Assembly: GCF_021603645.1 (NCBI RefSeq)
Contig: NZ_BQHJ01000017.1
Location: forward strand, 62,001 to 126,000
Reading direction: 5' to 3'
DNA: 64,000 nt
Source of the DNA: Pseudomonas pseudonitroreducens
Lineage (GTDB): Bacteria; Pseudomonadota; Gammaproteobacteria; Pseudomonadales; Pseudomonadaceae
Translations under genes and position numbers: made by a program
Notes under the pieces: generated by a model
Database searches by the model: none
Seen by the model: the letters and a program-made list of their open reading frames with translations, nothing else
What the model was told of the DNA's origin: nothing
In this document: positions 25,998 to 35,230 of the stretch, piece after piece
Numbering within the stretch: the first letter of the stretch is position 1
Layout: each line of letters opens with the position of its first letter

Positions 25998-28554
25998 ACT
26001 GCGCGCGCGGATCGACGAGCTGCAGCGCGACAACCACAAGCTGCAGCGGATCAACGCGGCGCTGATCGAGCGCGTGGAGTCCGCGACGTCCCGCGGCGAC
26101 AACGCCTACGGCGCCTTCCAGCATTCGGTGGTGCTCGCCGAGCAGGTGCGTGAGCGCACCGATGCGCTGAGCGAAGCCATGGTCGAACTGAAGTCCAGCA
26201 ACCAGTTGCTCAGCGACGCGCGCCTGCGCGCCGAGACCGCGCACCAGCACCTGCTGGATGCCATCGAAAGCATCTCCGACGCCTTTGTGCTGTTCGACCC
26301 ACAGCAGCGCATCGTGCTCTACAACGAGCGTTTCCGTGCGTTCTGGGCGCAGACCCGTGCCCGTGTCGGCGCCGGCACGCGCCTGAGCGAAGTGCGGCGG
26401 CTGGCGCAGAGCAGCGGGCTGATCGTCGAGGAACAGCGCAGCAACGATGACGAGCACACCCTTTACCGCCTGCGCAATGACCGTTGGGTGCGCGTGACCG
26501 AGCGGCCGACCCGCGACGGCGGGCTGGTGGTGCTCTACAGCGATATCACCGAGATCAAGCAGAACGAGATGGCTCGCCGCGAGCAGGCAGTGGCGCAGAA
26601 GTCGCACCTGTTGCAGCGCGCCGTGGACAACCTGTCCCAGGGCGTGGCCATGGTCGGTGCCGATGGTGCGCTGGAGCTGTGGAACCGGCGCTTCCTCGAA
26701 CTTTGCGGGCTGGCGCCGATCGAGGCGCACCGGCCCTTCGCCGAGGTCATGGCGGAAAGCGAACTGCCGCTGTTGACGCCGCGCAGCCGCGCAGGCAAAG
26801 GCGAGGCGGACGGGGTGATCGAGCAGCGCCTGTTCGACGGCCGCATGCTGGAGATTCGCACCCACGCCTTGCCCACCGGCGGTTTCGTCAACACCTTCAC
26901 CGACATTACCGAGCGCTATCGCCACGCCGAGGCATTGCGTGAAAGTGAACGCTGGATTCGCCTGATCACCGACCAGGTGCCGGCGCTGATCGCCTACCTG
27001 ACCGCCGACCTCGACTACGACTTCACCAACAAGGTCTACGAGGAGTGGTACCGCTGGCCCAGCGGCTCGATGCTCGGGCGCAACCTGCGCGAGGTGCATG
27101 GCGCCGAGCATTGCCAGCGCCTGGAGCCGTACTTCGAGCGCGCGCTGTCGGGAGAAAGCGTCACCTTCGAGATCGCCGAGACCAACCTTGCCGGGCAGGA
27201 GCGCTACATGCAGCGCTCCTACGTGCCCAACCGCCAGGCCGACGGCACGGTAAGCGGGCTGTTCGTGCTGATCCGCGATATCACCGAGCGCCGCCGCACC
27301 GCCGAGGCGCTGCACCAGGCCTACCAGAACCTGGAGCAACGGGTACGCGAACGCACCGCCGAGCTGACCAGCCTCAACGACCAGCTCAAGCGCGAGATCG
27401 ACGAGCGCAGCCAGGTCGAGGGGCGGCTGCGCGAGGCCAAGCGCGAGGCGGAGCAGGCCAACCTGTCGAAGACCAAGTTCCTCGCCGCGGTCAGCCATGA
27501 CCTGCTGCAGCCGCTGAATGCTGCCCGGTTGTTCACCAGTGCCCTGCAGGAGCGCAGTGGCGAAGCGCTGGTGCGCAACATCAGCCAGTCGCTGGAAGAC
27601 GTGGAGACGCTGCTCGGCACCCTGGTGGACATCTCCAAGCTGGATGCCGGGGTGATCAAGCCGGACATCGCCTCGTTCGAGGTCAGCGAACTGCTCGGCA
27701 ACCTCGCCGCCGAATACCGCCAGGTGGCCGCCAGCGAAGGCCTGGCGCTGGACTTCGTGCCCTGCGGCGCCCAGGTGCGCAGCGATATCCAGTTGCTGGC
27801 GCGGATTCTGCGCAACCTGCTGACCAACGCCATTCGCTACACGCCTGCCGGGCGCGTGCTGCTGGGCTGTCGGCGACGCCGGCACAGCCTGTGGATCGAG
27901 GTCTGGGACACCGGCGTGGGGATCGCCGGCGACAAGCTCGGCGAGATATTCCAGGAGTTCAAGCGCGGCGATGTGCAGCGCTTGCATCAGGATCGCGGGT
28001 TGGGCCTGGGCCTGGCCATCGTCGAGAAGATTGCGCGCATGCTCGGCCATCGCATCCAGGTGGACTCGGTGCCGGGCAAGGGTTCGCGCTTCGCCATCGA
28101 AGTGCCCCTGGCGCGCCGCGTCGCGCGCAGCGCGCCGGAACCGGAGCGCACTGCCGACGATCTGGTGGAACGCCTGCGCGGCTCCCGGGTTTGGGTGCTG
28201 GATAACGATGCATCGATCTGCGCCGGTATGCGCACGCTGCTGGAAACCTGGGGTTGCCAGGTCGTGACGGCGCTGTCGGAGGAGGACCTGGCGCGGCAGG
28301 TGGACAACTTCCATGCCGAGTCGGATTTGCTGATCGTCGATTACCACCTCGACGATGGCCTGAACGGCGTCGACGCCGTGGCCTCGATCAACGCCCGCCG
28401 CGGTACACCGCTGCCGGCGCTGATGATCACCGCCAACTACAGCAACGAGCTGAAGCAGCAGGTCCGCGAGCTGGGGCACACCTTGATGCACAAGCCGGTG
28501 CGGCCGATGAAGCTGAAGACCGCGCTGTGCCATCTGATCGATAGCGCCCACTGA
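25927..28554 (+). CDS. nahK: NahK (ErcS'-like) hybrid histidine kinase
   Basis: 875-residue soluble hybrid kinase. N-terminal coiled region, then PAS-type domains (about 95-210, 220-330, 340-460), a coiled linker, HisKA with His524 in AVSHDLLQPLNAARLF, the HATPase boxes (LLTNAIRYT, DTGVGIA, GLGLGLAIV) and a receiver with Asp805 in LLIVDYHLDDG. In P. aeruginosa PA1976 it feeds HptB to control biofilm and RsmA-type output, and it belongs to the ethanol-oxidation network. ATG at 25927 has GGGGA 7 nt upstream; GTG at 25957 is a second option. Confidence 0.88.
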   Translation: MACISTRPSPVSPLAVLGATPEAELRARIDELQRDNHKLQRINAALIERVESATSRGDNAYGAFQHSVVLAEQVRERTDALSEAMVELKSSNQLLSDARLRAETAHQHLLDAIESISDAFVLFDPQQRIVLYNERFRAFWAQTRARVGAGTRLSEVRRLAQSSGLIVEEQRSNDDEHTLYRLRNDRWVRVTERPTRDGGLVVLYSDITEIKQNEMARREQAVAQKSHLLQRAVDNLSQGVAMVGADGALELWNRRFLELCGLAPIEAHRPFAEVMAESELPLLTPRSRAGKGEADGVIEQRLFDGRMLEIRTHALPTGGFVNTFTDITERYRHAEALRESERWIRLITDQVPALIAYLTADLDYDFTNKVYEEWYRWPSGSMLGRNLREVHGAEHCQRLEPYFERALSGESVTFEIAETNLAGQERYMQRSYVPNRQADGTVSGLFVLIRDITERRRTAEALHQAYQNLEQRVRERTAELTSLNDQLKREIDERSQVEGRLREAKREAEQANLSKTKFLAAVSHDLLQPLNAARLFTSALQERSGEALVRNISQSLEDVETLLGTLVDISKLDAGVIKPDIASFEVSELLGNLAAEYRQVAASEGLALDFVPCGAQVRSDIQLLARILRNLLTNAIRYTPAGRVLLGCRRRRHSLWIEVWDTGVGIAGDKLGEIFQEFKRGDVQRLHQDRGLGLGLAIVEKIARMLGHRIQVDSVPGKGSRFAIEVPLARRVARSAPEPERTADDLVERLRGSRVWVLDNDASICAGMRTLLETWGCQVVTALSEEDLARQVDNFHAESDLLIVDYHLDDGLNGVDAVASINARRGTPLPALMITANYSNELKQQVRELGHTLMHKPVRPMKLKTALCHLIDSAH

Positions 28555-28574
28555 GGCGGCGCGGACGCCTTTTT

Positions 28575-28805
28575 GTAGGAGCGGACTCTATCCGTGATGT
28601 CCTCCGGCGTGATGCGGACCTATCGCGGACGGAGTCCGCTCCTACAAGATCAGAAGCCTGGCGGCGCGCCCGCTCCTACAAGGAGAAAGTCCGGATCGGG
28701 CACGCTAAGCCACGGGAGCTGCGTAGGATGGGTGGAGCCTAGGCGATACCCATGCTGTAAGTGCACCAGATCGATGGGTATCGCTGCGCTCCACGCCATC
28801 CTACG
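28575..28805. repeat. Two palindromic repeats between nahK and the EamA gene
   Basis: 28575-28645 is an inverted pair on the GCGGAC...GTCCGC theme bounded by GTAGGAGCGG and CCGCTCCTAC. 28722-28805 is the third inverted pair of the GTAGGATGGGTGGAGC family. No gene is seen in the 288 bp gap. Confidence 0.82.
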
Positions 28806-28842
28806 TAGAGACATGCACCGGAAGCTCGGGTGTTGGACGCCT

Positions 28843-29712
28843 CTAAGCTTTGGTTGGTGCCAGAGGGGTTGGAGCGCGCACCTTGGCCAGCAGGATCAGC
28901 GCGATGCCGCCGAGCACGGCCAGCGACACCATGGCCAGGCGCAGGCTGATTGCCTCGCCGAGCAGCACGGCGCCGGAAAGGGCGGCGAGAATGGGTACGC
29001 TCAACTGCACCGAAGCGCCCTGGATGGCCGACAGGCCCGGTAGCGCGCTGTACCAGATGGCGTAGCCGATCCCCGAGGCCACTGCGCCGGAGAGTACGGC
29101 ATAGACGGCGCCGATGCTGTCCACCCGCAGATCGGAATGGAAGAACGCCGCCAGCAGCGCGGCGAAGGCGATGGCGCGCACGAAGTTGCCGGTGCTGATC
29201 GCCAGCGGATCGCTGCCGGTGCGCCCAAGCAGCGAGTACAGCCCCCAGGCCACGCCGGAGAGCAGCATCAGCAGGGCCCCCGCCAGCGGCGGAGCGCTCG
29301 CACTGGGCAGCAGTTGCACGAGCAAGCCACCCAGCGCCAGGAGGAAACCGAGCAGGGCTTGCCCGCGCAGGCTTTCGCCACGCAGCAGGCCGACCACGAT
29401 CATGGTCACCTGTACCGCGCCGAACAGCAGCAGCGCGCCGGTGCCTGCGTCCAGTTGCACGTAGGCGTAGGAGAACGCCGCGGCGTAGACGAACAGCGCT
29501 GCCGCTGCGCGCCAGTTGCCGCCTTCGCGGGCGGCGCGGCGGCGCAGTCTGAGCAGCAGGGCGAGCATCAGCGCGCCCGAGAAGATGCGGATGCCGGTGA
29601 AGCTCACCGCATCGATACTGGTGGCTTTCAGGGCCAGGCGACAGAGGATCGAGTTGCCGGCAAAGGCGATCATCGCCAGGCCGGTGAGGCTCAGGGTGCG
29701 GGTGGAGGGCAT
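28843..29712 (-). CDS. EamA/DMT-family transporter
   Basis: 289 residues, ten predicted helices in two EamA repeats (about 8-135 and 145-275). Family exporters of amino acids or metabolites; substrate not evident. Leftward, 45 bp downstream of erbR on the same strand, so it could be the tail of that transcription unit. Confidence 0.83.
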   Translation of the reverse strand: MPSTRTLSLTGLAMIAFAGNSILCRLALKATSIDAVSFTGIRIFSGALMLALLLRLRRRAAREGGNWRAAAALFVYAAAFSYAYVQLDAGTGALLLFGAVQVTMIVVGLLRGESLRGQALLGFLLALGGLLVQLLPSASAPPLAGALLMLLSGVAWGLYSLLGRTGSDPLAISTGNFVRAIAFAALLAAFFHSDLRVDSIGAVYAVLSGAVASGIGYAIWYSALPGLSAIQGASVQLSVPILAALSGAVLLGEAISLRLAMVSLAVLGGIALILLAKVRAPTPLAPTKA

Positions 29713-29757
29713 CGAGTGGTTCCCGGTAGCGGTCTCGTTGGCACGGTGGGGCAGGGT

Positions 29758-30423
29758 TCAGCGACGCAGGTAGGCGGCAAAGTCGATGTCTCCGGCACAG
29801 AGGATCGCCTGCACGCGATTGTGCACCTTCAGCTTGCGCAGGATGGCGGAGACGTGGGCTTTCACCGTGGTTTCGGCGATCTCCAGGTTGTAGGCGATCT
29901 GCTTGTTCGATTCGCCCTTGGTCATCCGCTCCAGCACCAGCAACTGCTTGCGGGTCAGCGCCTGCAGCAGTTCCGGCGGGATGCTGTGGTCCTCCTGGCC
30001 GCTGCGGCGCGGCGAGGACTTCTGCGTGCGGATGATGTCCGATGGCAGGTAGACGTTGCCGTTGAGAATCTGCTCGATGGCCTCGGTCATCTGCACGCGT
30101 GGCGAGGATTTGGTGATGAAGCCCACCGCGCCGTAGGTGATGGCCTGCAGGACCACCTGTTTGTCCTGCTCGGCGGAGACGATCACCACCGGGATGGTCG
30201 GCGCCTCGTTACGCAGGCTCATCAGGCCGTTGAGGCCGTGCATGCCGGGCATGTTCAGGTCGAGCAGGATCAGGTCGAGATCGTCGTGTTCCTGGGTCAG
30301 GCCCAGGGCGCTGTCGAGGTCGGCGGTTTCCATCACTTCGCTGCCGGGGAAGCCGTCGGCGATGACGTTGTGGATCGCCTCGCGGAACAGCGGGTGATCG
30401 TCGGCGATCAGGATCTTGTACAT
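29758..30423 (-). CDS. erbR: ErbR (AgmR/PedR1-type) NarL-family response regulator
   Basis: 221 residues. Receiver with Asp55 in [10 protein letters not shown] and conserved Lys in FITKSS; C-terminal LuxR HTH ([34 protein letters not shown]). ErbR/AgmR activates PQQ-dependent ethanol or alcohol oxidation genes in P. aeruginosa and P. putida. ATG at 30423 gives the canonical [13 protein letters not shown] start. Clear gap to the CXXCW gene (43 bp). Confidence 0.88.
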   Translation of the reverse strand: MYKILIADDHPLFREAIHNVIADGFPGSEVMETADLDSALGLTQEHDDLDLILLDLNMPGMHGLNGLMSLRNEAPTIPVVIVSAEQDKQVVLQAITYGAVGFITKSSPRVQMTEAIEQILNGNVYLPSDIIRTQKSSPRRSGQEDHSIPPELLQALTRKQLLVLERMTKGESNKQIAYNLEIAETTVKAHVSAILRKLKVHNRVQAILCAGDIDFAAYLRR

Positions 30424-30466
30424 GGCCTGCACCTCGTTGTTGTCGTTATGGGTGGTGATCGCAAAG

Positions 30467-31042
30467 TTATTTCACAGGTTGCGGCTGGGCGTCCTGCAGG
30501 GGCAGTCCTGCCTGTTCCCAGGCGTCGATACCGTCACGGTACCAGTAGAGGTTGCTGTAGCCCAGCGCATGTGCGCGGCGAATGGCGTTCCAGCTCATCC
30601 AGCAGTCGGAGCGGCAGTAGAACACCAGTGGGCGCCGGGCGTCGCCTTCGGCGAGGCGGGCGAGGTTCTGCTCGAAATAGGCCTGCCACTGCGGCTCCAG
30701 GGTGCCGGTGCCGACATTGGCCAGCCACAGGCTGCCGGGCAGGTTGCGGTGCTTTTCGTCCTCGACGAACTGGCCGTTGAGGAAGGTGCGGCGGTAAACG
30801 TCCACCAGCCGGGTTTGTGGCTCACGCTTGAGCAGGGCTTGCAGGGCGGAAGTATCGAGGGTAGTGGCGTGCTCGGCGGAAGGCGGCGTCGGGCTGCGGT
30901 ACTGGGCCTGGCGATAGCCGTCGGCGGAAAACAGCGGCGCATCCTCGGCCTGCGCGGTCGGCAGCGCGAGGGTCAGGCTGAGCAGGCACGCGGCGAGGCA
31001 GCCGCTCGCGTGGCCATTCAGGGCAGAAGCAAGGCGAGGCAT
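30467..31042 (-). CDS. PQQ-associated CXXCW-motif rhodanese-fold protein
   Basis: 191 residues: signal peptide (about 1-33) and a rhodanese-like domain carrying CRSDCWMSW near residue 147, the CxxCW hallmark of a family that co-occurs with PQQ-dependent alcohol dehydrogenases. It acts in the periplasm; a role in cofactor or metal/redox handling is proposed for the family but not known. ATG at 31042 is preferred to one 12 codons upstream because it starts right at the signal peptide. A CCAAAGTAG motif lies about 90 bp upstream. Confidence 0.85.
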   Translation of the reverse strand: MPRLASALNGHASGCLAACLLSLTLALPTAQAEDAPLFSADGYRQAQYRSPTPPSAEHATTLDTSALQALLKREPQTRLVDVYRRTFLNGQFVEDEKHRNLPGSLWLANVGTGTLEPQWQAYFEQNLARLAEGDARRPLVFYCRSDCWMSWNAIRRAHALGYSNLYWYRDGIDAWEQAGLPLQDAQPQPVK

Positions 31043-31147
31043 GGCGGTATCTCTGATAGTTCTTCTTGTAGTGGCCATTAGATGCCGGCGCTGCGGCTTT
31101 GGAAATTCGACGTCCGGAGGGGCGAACCAGTACCAAAGTAGGAGATT

Positions 31148-31966
31148 TCAGCCCTTGCGCAGGGCGGCGTGCTGCGGGTTGAAGGTCAGCACGGCAAGGC
31201 CGGCGAAGAGCAGCGTCAGGCCCAGGCAGACACCCGTGGCCAGCGGATTGAAACGCTCGTAGAGGGCGAAGCGCAGCAGTTCCACGGCGTGGCTGAACGG
31301 GTTCAGGACGCACAGCCAGTACAGCCACTGGCTGGCCTCGCGCATCTTCCACAGCGGGTAGAGCGCGGAGGAGAGGAAGAACAGCGGGAAGATGACGAAA
31401 TTCATCACTCCGGCAAAGTTCTCCAGCTGGCGGATGCCGTTGGAAAGCAGCAACCCCAGCGCGCCCAGCAGCAGGGCGGCCAGCAGCAATGCCGGCAGCG
31501 CGGCGAGCAGTCCCATGGCCGGCGGCTGCACGCCATACAGCCAGGCGATGAGCAGGAAGGCGTAGACCTGCAACAGCGACACCAGCGCGGTGGCCAACAG
31601 CTTGCTGGCGAGCAGGAAGGCGCGCGGCAGCGGGCTGGTCAGCAGTACGCGCATGCTGCCCATCTCGCGGTCGTAGACCATCGACAGCGAGCCTTGCATG
31701 CCGTTGAACAGCAGGATCATGCAACACAGCCCCGGCACGATGTAGGTCTCGTAGGTGACGTAGGTGTCGTACGGCTCGATGATCGAAATGCCCAGCGCGG
31801 CGCGGAAGCCTGCGGCGAACACCAGCAGCCAGAGCAGTGGCCGTACCAGCGCGCTGAGGAAGCGCGAGCGCTGCAGGACGAAGCGCAGCCATTCGCGCAT
31901 GACGATGCCGCACAGACATTGCCAGTAGGCGGCAGGGCCGAGCCGCGGGTTCTCCAGGGCACTCAT
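31148..31966 (-). CDS. ABC-2-type permease, PQQ-alcohol/lanthanide-associated
   Basis: 272 residues, six helices of the ABC2_membrane type. ATG at 31966 overlaps the ATPase stop by 4 bp (ATGA). Closest recalled system is PedA1 of P. putida KT2440, part of an ABC system needed for growth with low lanthanide; that identification comes from gene order, not from a search. Operon: binding protein, YVTN protein, ATPase, permease. Confidence 0.82.
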   Translation of the reverse strand: MSALENPRLGPAAYWQCLCGIVMREWLRFVLQRSRFLSALVRPLLWLLVFAAGFRAALGISIIEPYDTYVTYETYIVPGLCCMILLFNGMQGSLSMVYDREMGSMRVLLTSPLPRAFLLASKLLATALVSLLQVYAFLLIAWLYGVQPPAMGLLAALPALLLAALLLGALGLLLSNGIRQLENFAGVMNFVIFPLFFLSSALYPLWKMREASQWLYWLCVLNPFSHAVELLRFALYERFNPLATGVCLGLTLLFAGLAVLTFNPQHAALRKG

Positions 31967-32694
31967 GCGCAGGCCTCCAGGCGGGTCAGGCGGTGGAAGG
32001 TGCGCTCCAGGTTGCCGGCGTCGGGTGCGCAGATGTCCCGCGCCTCGCCGCGGGCGACCAGATGCCCGCGATCGAGCAGCAGCAGCGCATCCTCGTCGCG
32101 CACCTCGTCCAGCAGGTGGGTGGTCCAGAGCACTGCCAGGCCATCCTCGCGGCACAGCCGGCGCACGTGGTTGTTGAGCGCCTGGCGCGCCGCCGGGTCG
32201 AGCCCGACGCTGGCTTCGTCGAGCAGCAGCAGGCGTGGCCGATGCAGCAGCGCACGGGCGATCTCCACGCGGCGGCGATGGCCGCCATTGAGCGCGCGGA
32301 CCTTGTCACGCCGGCGCTCCTGCAGCTGCTGGCGAGCCAGCTCGGCGTCGATCCGCTCGTTCGCCACGCTGCGCGGCAGGCCGTGCAGGGCGGCGTGGTA
32401 GCGCAGGTTCTGCTCGACGCTCAGGTCCAGGTCGAGGGTGCTCTGCTGGAACACCACGCCGAGCTGGCGCAGGGCCAGGCGCGGCTGCTGGCGCAGGCTG
32501 TAGCCGAGCACGTCGATCTCGCCCTGCTGCAGGTCGTAGAGACGGGTGAGCAGGGCGACCAGGGTGGACTTGCCGGCGCCGTTGGGGCCCAGCAAGGCGG
32601 TGAAGCGCCCGGCCGGCAGCTCGAACTCCAGGCCGTCGAGGGCGCGGCGCGGGCCGTAGGAGAAACCGAGGTCGCGGACCGTCAGCGCATTCAT
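31963..32694 (-). CDS. ABC transporter ATPase partner of the permease
   Basis: 243 residues. Walker A GPNGAGKST near residue 37, signature region LNGGHRRRVEIARALL (the usual LSGGQ is altered to LNGGH), Walker B LLLLDEASVGLDP and the switch His in WTTHLLDE. The start ATG overlaps the YVTN stop. A longer open frame runs back through the YVTN gene but is not the protein. Confidence 0.87.
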   Translation of the reverse strand: MNALTVRDLGFSYGPRRALDGLEFELPAGRFTALLGPNGAGKSTLVALLTRLYDLQQGEIDVLGYSLRQQPRLALRQLGVVFQQSTLDLDLSVEQNLRYHAALHGLPRSVANERIDAELARQQLQERRRDKVRALNGGHRRRVEIARALLHRPRLLLLDEASVGLDPAARQALNNHVRRLCREDGLAVLWTTHLLDEVRDEDALLLLDRGHLVARGEARDICAPDAGNLERTFHRLTRLEACA

Positions 32695-33674
32695 GGCGTC
32701 ACCACCACGCCCCACGGATAGCGGCCCACCTTGATCGACTTGGTGACCTTGCGCGAGGCCACGTCGATCACCGAGACATCGCCGCTGACGCCGTTGGTGG
32801 CGAGCAGGGTCTTCTCGTCCGGGGTGAACGCCAGGTGCCAGACGCGGCGGCCCACCAGCAGGTAGTCGAGGACTTCGAAGGTCTTCGCATCGACCACCGC
32901 GACATGGTTGGCCGGGCCGAGGGCGACGAAGGCGTACTTGCCATCGCGGGTCAGTTGCACGCCTACCGGTTGCACCTTGTCCGGGTGCACACCCTGGATG
33001 GCGAAGCGCAGGGTCTTGAGAATCTTGCGGCTGGCGGTGTCGACCACGCTGACGGTGCCGCCGATTTCCGCCGAGACCCAGACCTGCGAGCCGTCGTGGG
33101 TGAACTCGGCGTGGCGCGGGCGCTGGTCGACCAGGGTGCTGTCCACCAGCTTCTGGGTCGCGGTGTCGATCCAGTGCAGCATGTTGGTGGTCTCGCTGGT
33201 GTTCACTGCCCACTTGCCGTCCGGGCTCACCGCCATGCCTTCGGGCTCGACGCCGACGTCGATCTGCCCGAGCACCTGGGCGGTCTGCGTGTCGACCACC
33301 GTGACCAGCGCATCGTCTTCGTTGGAGACATACAGCCAGCGGTCGTTGGGGTGCAGGGCGAACTGCTCGGGGTCGGCGCCCGAGGGCAGTTGCTTGATGA
33401 TCTTGCGGCTGGCGAGGTCGATCACCTGCACGGTGTCCGAATCGCTGGCGCAGACGTACAGCAGCTTGTTGTCGTGGGACAGCGCCAGCCCGCGCGGGCG
33501 CTTGCCGGTGTCGATGGTGCCGGTGACGGCCAGGGTATCCAGATCGATGACGCTGAGATTGTTGTCCTTCTCGTTGGACACGTAGGCGGTGGCGGCGAAG
33601 GCCGTGGGTACCAGGCCGAGCGCGAGGCTCAGGCAGGAGAGGGCAAGCAGGCGGGGCATGGGCAGGGTCCTCAT
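32691..33674 (-). CDS. Periplasmic YVTN-family beta-propeller protein
   Basis: 327 residues from ATG 33674. Signal peptide (about 1-26, FAAT cleavage) and seven repeats of the YVTN type (for example AYVSNEKDNNLSVIDL, LYVCASDSDTVQVIDL, LYVSNEDDALVTVVD). Such proteins accompany PQQ-dependent alcohol oxidation clusters and the lanthanide transporter of P. putida. Other in-frame ATGs (33704, 33659) lack a ribosome site; AAGAA precedes 33674. Function unknown. Confidence 0.82.
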   Translation of the reverse strand: MRTLPMPRLLALSCLSLALGLVPTAFAATAYVSNEKDNNLSVIDLDTLAVTGTIDTGKRPRGLALSHDNKLLYVCASDSDTVQVIDLASRKIIKQLPSGADPEQFALHPNDRWLYVSNEDDALVTVVDTQTAQVLGQIDVGVEPEGMAVSPDGKWAVNTSETTNMLHWIDTATQKLVDSTLVDQRPRHAEFTHDGSQVWVSAEIGGTVSVVDTASRKILKTLRFAIQGVHPDKVQPVGVQLTRDGKYAFVALGPANHVAVVDAKTFEVLDYLLVGRRVWHLAFTPDEKTLLATNGVSGDVSVIDVASRKVTKSIKVGRYPWGVVVTP

Positions 33675-33700
33675 GGGGATTCTTGTTATGGCTTGGCTTT

Positions 33701-34903
33701 TCATGGCTGGCCGTCGGCGAGGTGGCACTGGCTTTCCGGTGCGTCGAGGCCGAGGCTGTCGAGTTCGCTGGCGGGGTGCAGGAAGCCTTCCTGCGGCGAG
33801 GTGCTGACCAGGGCGCGCGGCTGCACCAGCGGGATCGGCTGGCGCAGCTGGCCGTCCCACGGGCGGTAGCCGAGCTTGTAGCCTTTGAAGCCATCCAGCG
33901 GCAGGTCGGGGGAGAGCGACAGCTTGCGGATCGCCATGGGGTCGGCATCGCGCAGCCGCGTGACTGCGCTGGCGATGCTGCGCACGGCGATCCAGGCGGC
34001 GAAATCGCGGTCGTTCATCCAGCGTCCGGCGTGTTCCTCGAAGCGCTTCTGCAACTGCGCGGCGCCGTAGGTTTCCACGGTCTTGTGCCAGCCGGTGGCG
34101 ACCAGCCCCTGGGTGCCGGCGACGGGGCGCGGCAGCCAGGTGTTGTAGGGCACGTACTCGCCAAAGTCGCCGTGTTCGTCGGCCACCAGCACGGCGTCGT
34201 AGTCCTCGCCGGACTGGGTGAACAGCGCCATGTCGGCCTGGGCGCTGCGGCGCTGGTCATTGTCGAAGGTGAAGGGTTTTTCTTCGACGATCTTCGCGCC
34301 GAAGCGCTTCGCCGAGCGGCGCAGGGCGTTGGCGTACAGGGCGTCTTCCGGGCGCTGGCCGACGATCAGCAGCCAGCGCGACCACTTGCGCAGCACCAGG
34401 AACTGGGTGAGGGCGTCGGTCAGCATCAGCCGGCTGGGCAGCGTGTGCAGCACGTTCGCCGCGCACTGGCTGGCGCGCAGTTCGTCATCGGCGGCTCCGG
34501 CGTTGAACAGCAGGCTGTCCGGCAGCGCGGCGGCCAGTTGGCGCAGCGTGTCCGCCGGGGCGTTGACCACGAACAGGCGCAGGCCGGCGGCGTGCAGGCG
34601 CCTGGCTTCGGCCAGGAGCTTTTCCGGGGTATCGGTACTGGCGGCATCCAGGCTGTAGTGGTGCCTGAGGAAGCGCCCGGTGCTGTTGCTGTCGCTGATC
34701 GCCAGCTCGGCGCCGCGCAATCCGGCATCGCTGGGTTCGGGGATGACGTTGGACAGCAGCGGGCCCGGATCGGGCGTGTAGCCCAGGTAGCCGATGCGTA
34801 TCTCCAGCGCGGGGGCTTCCCCGGCACGCGCCTCGAAGTTGAAGGCCGCGGCGCAGGCAACCGCGAGCAGATAGGCGACGCCATGAAGGACGAACTGACG
34901 CAT
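33701..34903 (-). CDS. Periplasmic ABC binding protein of the PQQ/lanthanide cluster
   Basis: 400 residues, signal peptide (about 1-28) and a type I periplasmic-binding fold related to the Leu/Ile/Val receptors. ATG at 34903 has GGGAG upstream. Family name in PQQ clusters is the ABC substrate-binding protein of the alcohol dehydrogenase system; the ligand is not known. First gene of a four-gene leftward operon (binding protein, YVTN, ATPase, permease) divergent from the kinase operon. Confidence 0.84.
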   Translation of the reverse strand: MRQFVLHGVAYLLAVACAAAFNFEARAGEAPALEIRIGYLGYTPDPGPLLSNVIPEPSDAGLRGAELAISDSNSTGRFLRHHYSLDAASTDTPEKLLAEARRLHAAGLRLFVVNAPADTLRQLAAALPDSLLFNAGAADDELRASQCAANVLHTLPSRLMLTDALTQFLVLRKWSRWLLIVGQRPEDALYANALRRSAKRFGAKIVEEKPFTFDNDQRRSAQADMALFTQSGEDYDAVLVADEHGDFGEYVPYNTWLPRPVAGTQGLVATGWHKTVETYGAAQLQKRFEEHAGRWMNDRDFAAWIAVRSIASAVTRLRDADPMAIRKLSLSPDLPLDGFKGYKLGYRPWDGQLRQPIPLVQPRALVSTSPQEGFLHPASELDSLGLDAPESQCHLADGQP

Positions 34904-35071
34904 GGGCGACTCCCTGGGTGGGCCGGCTTGTTGTTGTGCGGCCAGCATAGGAATCGCCCGCGGCGCGGAAAATATGCAGAAAGTACCGGTGGGGCAGTAC
35001 CAAGGTAGTAGGTTGCGCGCCGCGCCCGCGTCCTAGGATGGCGGCACAAGAACCAGAAGAGGAGCGTCGCC
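34904..35071. promoter_or_regulatory. Divergent promoter region, binding-protein operon and kinase operon
   Basis: 168 bp. Direct repeats AGTACC at 34982 and 34996 and the motif CAGTACCAAGGTAGTAGG (34995-35012) lie mid-gap. A matching CAGTACCAAAGTAGGAG lies at about 31129, in front of the CXXCW gene. The response regulator PedR2-like gene downstream, or ErbR, could bind here. Confidence 0.5.
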
Positions 35072-35230
35072 ATGCGTATCGCCGTCACTCTCGTCCTGCC
35101 GATCCTGCTGATGCTCAGCCTGTTCGGCTTCGATTTCCTCTACACCCGCAACGGCTACCTGCCGGCGGCGGAGCTGCGTGCGCCAACGCCGCCGCTGAAC
35201 TGCATCAGCACCTGTCGCAGCGCGCCCTAG
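35072..35230 (+). CDS. 52-residue single-helix membrane peptide
   Basis: Open frame of 53 codons starting ATG at 35072 with GGAG 8 nt upstream. N-terminal hydrophobic segment VTLVLPILLMLSLFGFDFLY (about 5-24) then a soluble tail with two Cys (CISTC). Its TAG stop is followed directly by the kinase ATG at 35231, so it looks like the first gene of a three-gene operon with the kinase and the response regulator. No family recognised. Codon use is like the neighbours. It could be a membrane partner of the kinase or a leader peptide. Confidence 0.65.
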   Translation: MRIAVTLVLPILLMLSLFGFDFLYTRNGYLPAAELRAPTPPLNCISTCRSAP

